DNA of 64,000 nt from Nonomuraea jiangxiensis (GTDB taxonomy: Bacteria; Actinomycetota; Actinomycetes; Streptosporangiales; Streptosporangiaceae): contig NZ_FNDJ01000008.1 of assembly GCF_900099965.1 (NCBI RefSeq), forward strand, positions 186,001 to 250,000. Reading direction: 5' to 3'. Below, in pieces: positions 24,011 to 33,000 of the stretch. Numbering within the stretch: the first letter of the stretch is position 1; each line of letters starts with the position of its first letter. The position numbers and the translations under genes were made by a program. The notes below the pieces were generated by a model that saw only the letters and a program-made list of their open reading frames with translations, had not been told where the DNA came from and ran no database searches.

Positions 24011-24652
24011 GTGGAATCCGTTAACGTCGCGATCATTTACTACAGTGCCACCGGCACCGTGCATACCTTGGCTCAGGCCGCCGCCGAGGGCGCGGAAAAG
24101 GCCGGGGCACACGTGCGCCTGCGCAAGGTCGCCGAACTGGCCCCACCGGAGGCGATCAACGCCAACCCGGCCTGGGCCCGGCACCAACAGGACACCATCG
24201 ACGTCGCCGAGGCCACCGTCGACGACCTGGCCTGGGCGGACGTGGTCCTGTTCGGCACCCCCACCCGTTTCGGCACGCCATCCAGCCAACTCAAGCAGTT
24301 CATCGACAGCGTCGGCCCACTGTGGGCGCAGGGCGGGCTGGCCGACAAGGTGTACTCGGCCTTCACCGCCTCCAATACCGCCCACGGCGGCCAGGAATCC
24401 ACCCTCCTGGCCCTGGGGAACGTCTTCTACCACTGGGGAGGCATCATCGTTCCTCCCGGTTACACCGACCCCGTCCTGTTCCAGTCCGGCAATCCCTACG
24501 GCGCCTCCCACGTGACCGGCGACGGCCCTCCCTCTGAGGTGGTCCTGGAAGCAGCCCGCCACCAGGCTCGCCGCGCCGTCACCACGGCGGTCGCCCTCAA
24601 GGCCGGCCGACCCTCAGAGGGGCGCGCTCGAATCTTCTCGAACGGAGGCTGA
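24011..24652 (+). CDS. WrbA-type NAD(P)H:quinone oxidoreductase
   Basis: A 213-residue flavodoxin-fold FMN protein that reduces quinones by two electrons. It shows NVAIIYYSATGTVHTLAQ (FMN phosphate loop), FGTPTRFGTPSSQLKQFID, FTASNTAHGGQE and YGASHVTGDGPP, as in WrbA. GTG 24011 follows a GGAAGG-like site. Its promoter mirrors that of the divergent ECF41 gene, and oxidoreductases are the usual ECF41 targets, so it is probably the regulon's effector. Confidence 0.9.
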   Translation: MESVNVAIIYYSATGTVHTLAQAAAEGAEKAGAHVRLRKVAELAPPEAINANPAWARHQQDTIDVAEATVDDLAWADVVLFGTPTRFGTPSSQLKQFIDSVGPLWAQGGLADKVYSAFTASNTAHGGQESTLLALGNVFYHWGGIIVPPGYTDPVLFQSGNPYGASHVTGDGPPSEVVLEAARHQARRAVTTAVALKAGRPSEGRARIFSNGG

Positions 24653-24653
24653 A

Positions 24654-25070
24654 ATGACGTCGAACGATTCCGAGATCAGGGCGCTTCTGGCCGGCCGGGT
24701 CGACGCCTGCCAGAAGAAGGACATCGACCAACTCATGTCGCTCTACTCCCCCGACATTGTCTATTTCGATGTCGTACCCCCTCTCCAGTTCACCGGATCC
24801 GCCGAGGTCCGCCGCAATTTCCTGCGGTGGTTCGACGAGTACGACGGTCCGATCGGCCTGGAGACACACGACCTGAACATCGCGGTGAGCGGTGATGTCG
24901 CCTTCGTTCACATGCTTCATCTGGACAGCGGAACGCGCACGAACGGAATCGACGGCGCGGTATGGATACGATCAACCGTTTGCTGCCGACGGTCAGGCGG
25001 CAAGTGGTCGATCACGCACGAACACATCTCCATGCCCGGCACCTGGCCCCTCGACGGCTCAGAAGCGTGA
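24654..25070 (+). CDS. SnoaL-like (NTF2-fold, DUF4440-type) protein
   Basis: A 138-residue small alpha+beta barrel protein. ALLAGRVDACQKKDIDQLMSLYSPDIVYFDV begins the fold, and GKWSITHEHISMP is its typical end. It starts one base after the wrbA stop, so it shares the ECF41-type promoter. It has the same fold as the sigma factor's C-terminal domain; a shared ligand is possible but speculative. Confidence 0.82.
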   Translation: MTSNDSEIRALLAGRVDACQKKDIDQLMSLYSPDIVYFDVVPPLQFTGSAEVRRNFLRWFDEYDGPIGLETHDLNIAVSGDVAFVHMLHLDSGTRTNGIDGAVWIRSTVCCRRSGGKWSITHEHISMPGTWPLDGSEA

Positions 25071-25102
25071 GGGGACGCTAACGACCGAACCTCATCGCGT
25101 CG

Positions 25103-25688
25103 ATGGCGAGCGGGAGCGCGGCGCTCATCCGAAGGTTGATCATCTACTGGGCCGTCGACGACGTGGTGGTCCGTACCCCGCTGGCCCCGCTGCCGGGCAG
25201 GGCGAAGGCGACGGCGCTCCAGGTGTTCAGCGACATCCAGGGCGAGGGCCTGCCGTACCTGGACGACGCCCTCGACCTGCTGGACCGCGAGGCCCCCAAG
25301 GCCGGGGCGATGCTGGTCGCCGGCGACCAGCATCAGCGGCCCGCACGAGAACGACCAGGAACAGCAGGTCCAGGAGTGCGACGAGGTCAGCGCGATCTTC
25401 GCCGCCCACGAGCGCCTGCCGACCCTGCTGCCCGCGATCGGCAACCACGAGCTTGAGCAGATCATCGGCCGCTACCCCAACGTCATCTCCCTGAGCGGGC
25501 ACACCCCCTGGTCGCCGTACCGCCGGGACTGGTCGGCGCGGGTGCGCACGGCCGGTGGTGGCCCGGACGGCTTCACCGTGATCAACACCGGGGCGGTGGC
25601 GATGGAGTTCGGCTCGAGCCCGGACGACCCGTGGGACGAGGACTCGATGACCGGCCGGCCCGAGGCCGGGGTTCCGGCACGGCGGAGA
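25103..25688 (+). pseudogene. Degenerate metallophosphoesterase (calcineurin-like)
   Basis: Fragments of one calcineurin-like phosphoesterase are spread over two frames. The first frame has LQVFSDIQGEGLPYLDDALDLLD and AMLVAGD (metal motifs I and II). From about 25330 the frame changes to PTLLPAIGNHELEQIIGRYPNVISLSG and DGFTVINTGAVAMEFG. The GNHE motif runs straight into the LEQIIGRYP segment that in intact proteins lies over 100 residues later, so an internal piece is missing. The late SGHTH ligand motif reads SGHTP. Two deletions, a frameshift and a lost ligand make it non-functional. It abuts the LacI gene and may mark a rearrangement edge. Confidence 0.7.
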
Positions 25689-26705
25689 TCAGGACGGGGC
25701 CGTCTCGCCGGAGCCTCGGGGGATGAGTTTGACGGGGACGGTGACGCGGTGGATGGGGCGGGAGGGGTCGGCGATGCGGGCTCGGAGGAGGTCGATGGCG
25801 GTGCCGCCGATGGCCGCGTCGTCCTGGGCGATGACGGTGAGGTCCGGGCGCAGGAGGGTGGCGAGTTCGGAGTCGTCGAAGCCGACGATGGCGACCTTGG
25901 CGGAGTCGGGGCCCAGGCAGCGCAGGACCTCGACGCTGATGGTGGCGTTGCCGGTGATGATCGCGGTCGCCGGGGTGGGACCGTCGAGCGCGGCCTGTAC
26001 GGCGGCGCGGATGCGGGCGGGGTCGATCGGGCCGGTGTAGGCGGTGCCTTCGGCGGGAGCGCCGCGCCCGGCGACGCAGTCGCGGAAGGCGGTGGCCCGC
26101 TGCTGGGCGGTGTAGATGCGCTCGTCGTCGCCGACGTAGACGACACGTTCGTGGCCGTGGGCGGCGAGGTGGGCGTAGGCGGTGCGGATGCCGGCCTCGT
26201 TGTCGGAGATCACGCAGTCGACGTCGAGCCCGAGGACGGGCCGGTCGACGGCGACGAGGGAGAGCCCGGCGGCGAGTTCGGGGACGAGGTAGCCGTGGTC
26301 GGTGCCGATCGGTTCGAGGATGATGCCGTCGAAGCGGCGCCGGCACATCGATTCGACGACCTGGCGTTCGAGCTGCTCGTCGTCGTCGGTGGAGGCGGCC
26401 AGGACCATCAGGTCGGCGGCCCTGGCGGCCCGTTCGACGGCCCGCAGGACCGGGTTGACGTGGGAGAGCTGCCGGACGGCCGCGCCGAGGGTGCCGGTGG
26501 TGCCGAGGCGGAGCTGGCGGGCACGCTCGTCGGGGCGGTAGTCGAGGGCGGCGATGGCGGCGTTGACGCGCTCGGCGAGCTCCGCCCCCACCGTGGAGTC
26601 GCGGTTGACCACCCGCGAGACGGTGCGCAGCGCCACGCCGGCCTCGCGGGCGACGTCGATCATGGTCGGCCGGCGTGGTCGCCTGCTGTTCAACTTCTCC
26701 TCCAT
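25689..26705 (-). CDS. LacI-family transcriptional regulator of the sugar locus
   Basis: A 338-residue repressor: HTH TMIDVAREAGVALRTVSRVVNRD and hinge, then a periplasmic-binding-like sugar domain (DGIILEPIGTDHGYLVPEL, ISDNEAGIRTAYAHLAAHG, IVGFDDSELATLLRPDLT). ATG 26705 is chosen; the MIDVAREAG Met at 26663 is an alternative. It diverges from the ABC importer with a perfect GGGATAACGTTATCCC operator between, so it probably represses the importer and glycosidases until its sugar is present. Confidence 0.92.
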   Translation of the reverse strand: MEEKLNSRRPRRPTMIDVAREAGVALRTVSRVVNRDSTVGAELAERVNAAIAALDYRPDERARQLRLGTTGTLGAAVRQLSHVNPVLRAVERAARAADLMVLAASTDDDEQLERQVVESMCRRRFDGIILEPIGTDHGYLVPELAAGLSLVAVDRPVLGLDVDCVISDNEAGIRTAYAHLAAHGHERVVYVGDDERIYTAQQRATAFRDCVAGRGAPAEGTAYTGPIDPARIRAAVQAALDGPTPATAIITGNATISVEVLRCLGPDSAKVAIVGFDDSELATLLRPDLTVIAQDDAAIGGTAIDLLRARIADPSRPIHRVTVPVKLIPRGSGETAPS

Positions 26706-26831
26706 GTGGACATCATGGGCATGATCGGCACTCTTCGCCACGCCGGGGCTACGCGAATCTGTGTTTCGCCGCCGTGACCAATTTGTTGCCCACGCCTGTC
26801 TTGCAACCCATCGGGAAGGCTCTACGGTTAC

Positions 26832-26847
26832 GGGATAACGTTATCCC
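26832..26847. promoter_or_regulatory. Perfect 16-bp LacI-family operator
   Basis: GGGATAACGTTATCCC is fully palindromic with the AACGTT centre typical of LacI/GalR sites. It lies 45 bases before the SBP start and about 127 bases from the divergent lacI start. Confidence 0.88.
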
Positions 26848-26891
26848 ATCCGGCTTCGGGGAGCCGAAATCGGAGCAAGGAGGGCTGTGCA

Positions 26892-28178
26892 GTGCGCAGA
26901 TCCCTGGTATTCGGCCTGGTCACGCTGCTGTCGGTGACCGGGTGCGGGGTGGGCGCCCAGCAGGCGGGCACGCAGGCGAGCGGCGGCAAGGTCGAGCTCA
27001 CCTTCCTCGTGTTCGAGACGCCGAATCTCGACGCCGCGTTCTGGGACGCCGCGATCGCGCGAGCCTCGGCCAAGGTGCCCGGGGTGACCATCAAGAAGCT
27101 GGTGACCCCCAATGTCGACCGGACCGGCTACGCCAAGCAGCTGGACGCGTCGGGCGACCTCCCCGACATCCTCCAGTCGGTCAACCCGGCCGGCTTCGCC
27201 CAGGCGGGCAAGTTCGCCGCGTTCACCGACCAGGAGCTCTCGGGCTTCATCGCGCCCAAGGCCGGCGCCATCGACGGAAAGGTCTACCAGCTTCCCTACA
27301 ACACCCAGGTCATCCCGGTCGTCTACTACAACAAGGACGCCTTCGAGAAGGCCGGCATCACCGAGACCCCCAAGACCTACCAGGAACTGCTCGACGTCTG
27401 CGCCAAGCTGAAGGCGAAGGACGTCACGCCGTTCGTCCTGGGCGGCGGCGGCGCCGACACCTGGGCCGACATGTATCCGCTGACCGGCACCGTCGCCACC
27501 GACGTCTACAGCAGGACGCCCGACTGGCTCAGTCAGCGTGCCGCCGGCAAGGTCAAGTTCACCGACCCCGACTTCACCAAGGCCGTGCAGAAGGTCGCCG
27601 ACCTGGCCGCGAAGGGCTACATCGACCCGGCCGGGCTGAGCCGGTCGTATGCCGACACCGAGCAGGCGTTCCGCGACGGCAAGGGCGCGATGTATCCGAT
27701 GGGGTCGTGGTTCGCCACCTCGGCCGACAACGACAAGCCGGGCTTCGAGGTCGGCGCCTTCCCCTGGCCCTCCGACGACGGCTCCCCGGTGACCCCGACC
27801 TTCACCGGCGGCGGCACCTCGGTCAGCGCCACGGCCGAGAACGTCGAGCTGGCCAAGAAGTGGGCGCTCGCCTTCGACGAGGACAAGGCGAACAACGACG
27901 CCTTCGTCAAGGCCGACGGCTCCATCCCGGCGATCAAGGGCTACACCCCGCCCGCCGACATGGGCCCGGTCTACAAGGCGACCGTCGACATCTACCAGCA
28001 GGGCATGAAGGACAACTCGATCGTCAACGCCTTCTCCCAGGAGACCGGCGACGGCTCGCTGCCCCCCGGTCTGGCCGACAAGGCGGCGCTCGCCGTCCAG
28101 GACCTGATCACCGGCAAGAAGACGGCAGCGCAGTTCGGCGCCTATCTCGACGACCAGTGGGCCAAGGCCACCCAGTAG
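26892..28178 (+). CDS. Sugar ABC transporter substrate-binding lipoprotein
   Basis: A 428-residue exported lipoprotein: signal peptide and lipobox SVTGC with C18. The mature part is a CUT1-type carbohydrate-binding protein, with NTQVIPVVYYNKDAFEKAG, a TWADMYPL ligand region and FRDGKGAMYPMGSW. GTG 26892 follows GGAGG. First gene after the LacI operator. No ATPase gene is nearby; actinomycetes often share one MsiK-like ATPase. Sugar type is inferred from the glycosidases downstream. Confidence 0.92.
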   Translation: MRRSLVFGLVTLLSVTGCGVGAQQAGTQASGGKVELTFLVFETPNLDAAFWDAAIARASAKVPGVTIKKLVTPNVDRTGYAKQLDASGDLPDILQSVNPAGFAQAGKFAAFTDQELSGFIAPKAGAIDGKVYQLPYNTQVIPVVYYNKDAFEKAGITETPKTYQELLDVCAKLKAKDVTPFVLGGGGADTWADMYPLTGTVATDVYSRTPDWLSQRAAGKVKFTDPDFTKAVQKVADLAAKGYIDPAGLSRSYADTEQAFRDGKGAMYPMGSWFATSADNDKPGFEVGAFPWPSDDGSPVTPTFTGGGTSVSATAENVELAKKWALAFDEDKANNDAFVKADGSIPAIKGYTPPADMGPVYKATVDIYQQGMKDNSIVNAFSQETGDGSLPPGLADKAALAVQDLITGKKTAAQFGAYLDDQWAKATQ

Positions 28179-28186
28179 GACTGTAC

Positions 28187-29149
28187 ATGGCAGACATCGA
28201 CCAGGTGATCCGGACCGTGCCGCCGCGCGCCGACCGCGATCCGGCCAGCCGGCGCCGGCCCTCCAACCGATCCAGACTGCCGGCGAAGCTGGGCCGGGCG
28301 GCACTGTTCGCCCTGCCCGGGCTGCTGGCGTACGGGCTGTTCGTGCTGGTGCCGATCGGCATGACCGCGTACTACAGCCTGACCAACCGCAACCCGTTCA
28401 ACCCGCCCACCCGGTTCGTGGGCCTGCGCAACTACGGCGAGCTGCTCGGCGACCCCGAGTTCCTCAAGGCCCTGGGCAACACGGTGATCATCACGGCCAT
28501 CGTGACCGTGCTGGCCAACGTGGGCGGCCTTGTCATCGCGACGCTGCTCGACCGGCCGACCAAGCTCTACCTGGCCCTGCGCGGCGTGTTCTTCACGCCT
28601 GTGGTGCTGAGCTCGGTCGTGATCAGCGTCATCTGGCAGGCCATCCTCACCGACGACGGGCTGCTCAACTCGCTGCTGCGCGCGGTCGGGGTGTCGGATC
28701 CGCCCGGCTGGCTGTCCGATCCCGGCATCGCGCTCTACTCGATCGCCTGGATCATCACCTGGCAGATGCTCGGCTTCTGCGTGGTGGTCTACCTGGCGGG
28801 GCTGCAGGGCGTGCCGCGCGAGCTCAGGGAGGCGGCCTCGATCGACGGCGCCGGGCCGGTCGAGAGGTTCCGCAACGTCACCTGGCCGATGCTGGCCCCG
28901 GCGTTGACGATCAACACGGTCATGCTGCTCATCACCGGGTTCAAGGCGTACGACCAGATCCAGGTGATCACGAACGGCGGGCCGGGCACGGGCGCCACCG
29001 CCACCATGGCGTTCCAGGTCGTGCAGACCGCCTTCACCGGCAACCGGATCGGTTACTCCTCGGCCATGGCGGCGGTGATGCTCGCCGTGGTCGCGACCGT
29101 CTCGGTGATCGTCCTGCGCGTGCTGCAGCGACGGGAGGTGGAGCAGTGA
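28187..29149 (+). CDS. Sugar ABC transporter permease (CUT1, first)
   Basis: A 320-residue permease with six membrane segments after a 35-residue Arg/Pro-rich cytoplasmic lead. The EAA loop EAASIDGAGPVERFRNVTWPML contacts the ATPase. It starts eight bases after the binding protein stop. Typical MalF-like partner with the following permease. Confidence 0.93.
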   Translation: MADIDQVIRTVPPRADRDPASRRRPSNRSRLPAKLGRAALFALPGLLAYGLFVLVPIGMTAYYSLTNRNPFNPPTRFVGLRNYGELLGDPEFLKALGNTVIITAIVTVLANVGGLVIATLLDRPTKLYLALRGVFFTPVVLSSVVISVIWQAILTDDGLLNSLLRAVGVSDPPGWLSDPGIALYSIAWIITWQMLGFCVVVYLAGLQGVPRELREAASIDGAGPVERFRNVTWPMLAPALTINTVMLLITGFKAYDQIQVITNGGPGTGATATMAFQVVQTAFTGNRIGYSSAMAAVMLAVVATVSVIVLRVLQRREVEQ

Positions 29150-29186
29150 ACAATCCGCGGATGCTCCGGCGTCAGGAGGCGGGGCT

Positions 29187-30020
29187 GTGATCGACGAGCG
29201 TACGCACTCCTGGCTGCGGCCCCTGGTGGCGCTGTTCGTCGGCGTGGTGTTCTTCCTGCCGCTGTATCTCGTGCTGGTCAACGTGTTCAAGCCGGGCGCC
29301 GACATCGTCCCGGATCCGGCGGGGCTGCCGCTGCCGCCGACCCTGGCCAACATCGAGGCGGTGCTGTCGCGGCCGGACCACCTGTTCACCTTCGGGCTGG
29401 TCAACAGCATCGCGGTGACCGCGCTGTCGATCACCATCCTGACCGTCGTGTCGGCGATGCTCGGCCACTATCTGGCCAGGTCACGGCGGGTGCTGGCGAA
29501 GGTCGCCATGGTGGTGCTGCTGTGCGGGCTGATGATCCCGGCGCCGGTGATCCTGGCTCCGGTGACCAGCGTGCTCAAGACGCTCGGCCTGATGACCACC
29601 CTCCAGGGGCTCGTGCTGGTCAACGTCGGCTACTACGTGCCCTTCGGCGTGCTGCTGTTCTCGGGGTTCGTCAAGGCCGTGCCGCGGGAGCTGGAGGAGG
29701 CGGCCGAGCTCGACGGCGCCGGCAAGGCCCGGGTCTTCTGGCAGGTGGTCTTCCCCCTGCTGCGGCCCGCCTCGGCCAGCGTGCTGATCTTCCTCGGCGT
29801 GTGGATCTGGAACGACTTCCTCACCCCGCTCATCGTCCTCGGCCCCGACAGCGGCACCACCGTCACCGTAGGCGTCTACCGGGCGATCGGCCAGCACCAG
29901 TCGGACTTCGGCGCGGTGTTCGCCTTCATGTTCCTCGCCACGCTGCCGATCCTCGTGTTCTACCTCGCCCTGCAGAAGAACTTCGTGAAGGGCCTGACGG
30001 GAGGGGCCGTCAAGGGATGA
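29187..30020 (+). CDS. Sugar ABC transporter permease (CUT1, second)
   Basis: A 277-residue MalG-like permease with six membrane segments and EAA loop EAAELDGAGKARVFWQVVFPLL. GTG 29187 is preceded by GGAGG about ten bases upstream. A possible 14-codon open frame lies in the 37-base gap after the first permease but I do not call it. It ends 46 bases before the mannosidase. Confidence 0.93.
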   Translation: MIDERTHSWLRPLVALFVGVVFFLPLYLVLVNVFKPGADIVPDPAGLPLPPTLANIEAVLSRPDHLFTFGLVNSIAVTALSITILTVVSAMLGHYLARSRRVLAKVAMVVLLCGLMIPAPVILAPVTSVLKTLGLMTTLQGLVLVNVGYYVPFGVLLFSGFVKAVPRELEEAAELDGAGKARVFWQVVFPLLRPASASVLIFLGVWIWNDFLTPLIVLGPDSGTTVTVGVYRAIGQHQSDFGAVFAFMFLATLPILVFYLALQKNFVKGLTGGAVKG

Positions 30021-30066
30021 CGGCCCGCCCGCGAACCTCCGCACCCTCTCCCCGCAAAGGCCCCTC

Positions 30067-33000
30067 ATGCTGACCATCGACGCCGTCGAGTCCACCGAGC
30101 TCTTCGTCGGGCACGACGACGCGCCCCTGCAGATCCTCCGGGTCACCACGAGCGCGCCGGAGGGCCCGATCGAGGTGACCGTCTCCGGAGGCGCGCACGG
30201 CTCCGTCTCCGGCGTGCCCGGCACCGGCGTGCACGAGGTGCCGGTCTCGGCGGCCGCCACGCCCGGCACCGCGCTCGGCGTGACGGTCCGGGCCACCGGC
30301 CCCTCCGGTACGGCGAGCGCCACCGCCACCCTGGTCGTAGCCGAGCCCGGCTGGACCGTGCACCTGGTCTCGCACTTCCACTACGACCCGGTGTGGTGGA
30401 ACACCCAGGCCGGTTACGCCAGCCAGTGGGACGCCCAGCCGGAGGCCCAGGAGGTGCGGATGAGCTTCCAGTTCACCGCCTTCCAGCTGATCGACGCCCA
30501 TCTGGAGCTGGCCAGGCGCGACCCGGACTACCGGTTCGTCCTGGCCGAGGTGGACTACCTCAAGCCCTACTGGGACGCCGTTCCGGAGAACCGGGAGATC
30601 ATCCGTACGCTCGTCGCGGAGGGCCGCCTGGAGATCATGGGCGGCACCTACAACGAGCCGAACACCAACCTGACCGGCGCCGAGACGACGATCCGCAACG
30701 CCGTGCACGGGGTGGGGTTCCAGCGCGACGTCCTCGGCGGCGAGCCGGCCACCGCCTGGCAGCTCGACGCCTTCGGGCACGACCCGCAGTTCCCCGGGCT
30801 GATGGCGGACGCCGGGCTGACCTCCAGCGCCTGGGCGCGCGGCCCCTTCCACCAGTGGGGTCCGTCGCTGTCCATGGGCACCTACGACACCCCGCACGGC
30901 GATCCGTCGGGGATGCAGTTCCGCAGCGAGTTCGAGTGGATCTCGCCGTCCGGCCGGGGGCTGCTCACCCACTACATGGCGGCCCACTACAGCGCCGGCT
31001 GGTCGATGGACTCGGCGCAGTCGCTGGAGGCCGCCGAGGAGTCGGTGTACGGGCTGTTCCTGCGGATGAGGAAGGTCGCCGCGACCCGCAACGTGCTGGT
31101 CCCGGTGGGCACCGACTACAGCCCGCCCAACAAGTGGCTGACCGAGATCCACCGCGACTGGAACTCCCGCTACCTGTGGCCGCGGTTCGTGTGCGCGCTG
31201 CCACGCGACTTCTTCGCGGCCGTCGCCGCCGAGCTGACCGCCTCAGGAGCCCGGCTGTCGCCGCAGACCAGGGACATGAACCCGGTCTACACCGGCAAGG
31301 ACGTCTCCTACATCGACACCAAGCAGGCCCACCGGGCGGCCGAGAACGAACTGCTCGACGCCGAGCGGTTCGCCGCCCTCGCCTGCCTGGCAGGGGACGC
31401 GGCCTACCCGGAGGCCGCCCTCGACAAGGCGTGGCGGCAGCTCGTGTTCGGCGCCCACCACGACGCGCTCACCGGGACCGAGTCCGACCAGGTGTACGTC
31501 GACCTGCTGGCAGGCTGGCGGGAGGCGTTCGACCTGGCCAGGGAGGTGCACGAGGGCGCGCTCCGGCATCTCGCGGCCCGGGTGCCGACCGGGGAGCACG
31601 GCGCCGTGGTCGTGTTCAACGCGCTGGCCTGGCCGCGCACCGACGTCGTCAGGGCCGAGGTGGCCGCGCCGTTCCACGGGCTGCTCGACGAGAACGGCGA
31701 CGCGGTGCCCGCGGTGGTGGAGGGCGAGCGCGGGGGCCGGGTGCGGATCGCGTTCCTGGCCGGGGACGTGCCGTCGGTGGGCCACCGCGCCTACCGCCTG
31801 GCCCCCGAGGGGCGATGCGAGGGGTGGCGGCAGGGCGAGGGCACGGCCATCGCCAACGACCGTTACCGGCTCACCGTCGATCCGGCGCGCGGCGGGGCCG
31901 TGGCGAGCCTGGTCGACCTGGCCACCGGGGAGGAGCTGATCACCCCGGGCGAGATCGGCAACGAGATCGTGGTCTACGACGAGTACCCCGAGCATCCAAC
32001 GTACCGGGAGGGCCCCTGGCACCTGCTGCCGACCGGGACCTCGGCCGGGTCGGCGGCGGCCCCCGCGACCTCCGTCGCCGTCGAGCGCTCGCCGCTGGGC
32101 GAGCGGGTCACCGTCACCGGGTCCGTCGGCCCGCTTGCCTACACCCAGGTCATCACGCTGTGGCGCGGCGTGGACCGGGTCGACTGCGCCACCCACGTGG
32201 ACCGCTTCGACGGGGCCGACAAGCTGGTACGGCTGCGCTGGCCGTGCGCGGTGCCGGGGGCCAGGCCGGTCTCCGAGGTGGGGCACGCCGTGGTCGGCCG
32301 GTCGTTCGCCTTCCCCGACGTCGACACCGCCCGCCATCCCTGGACCCTCGACAACCCGGCCCACCAGTGGTTCGGGCTCAGCTCGGCGGCCAGGGTGGCG
32401 CTGCGCACTCCGGACGGCGGCACGGTCCAGCACGCCATCGGCGTGGCGGAGATCGTCGTCCCGGCCGAGCAGGACACCGCCCCGCTGGGCCGCGACCTGG
32501 CCGTGCGGCTGGCCCGCTCGGGCGTGACCGCGACCTGCACGCACGCCGAGGGCAACCGGTACGGCCTGCTGGCGTTCGACTCCAACCTGCCCGACGTGCG
32601 GATCGCGGTGGGCGGCCCGGACGACAACGCGTTCACCGCGGCCCTGCTGGAGGGCGCGGACCCGCGCCACCGGCGGGAGCTGGACAGGGCGCTCGCCGCG
32701 GGCGGCCCCGCGCTGCTGTGGGTGCCCGCCGGGCGGCCGGCGGCCGAGACCTTCCACCCGGACGCCGACCTGCGCGGCCCCGGCGACCTGCCGGTCCTGG
32801 TGATCGCCGGGGCCGACCTGCGCGAGGCGGTGGCCGCCGTGGTGGCCGACCTCGGCGACCATGTCATCGAGCACGTCGCCGAGGTGACCGGCCGGGAGCC
32901 CGGCCTGGCCGACCGGACGGTGGCGGTGCTGAACCGCGGCGTGCCCGGCTTCGCCGTCGACGCCGAGGGCCGGATGCACCTGTCGCTCATGCGGTCCTGC

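Noticed and set aside
29149..29186. Mini-gene between the two sugar permeases
   Set aside because: A 14-codon frame without conserved features; ordinary operon spacing.
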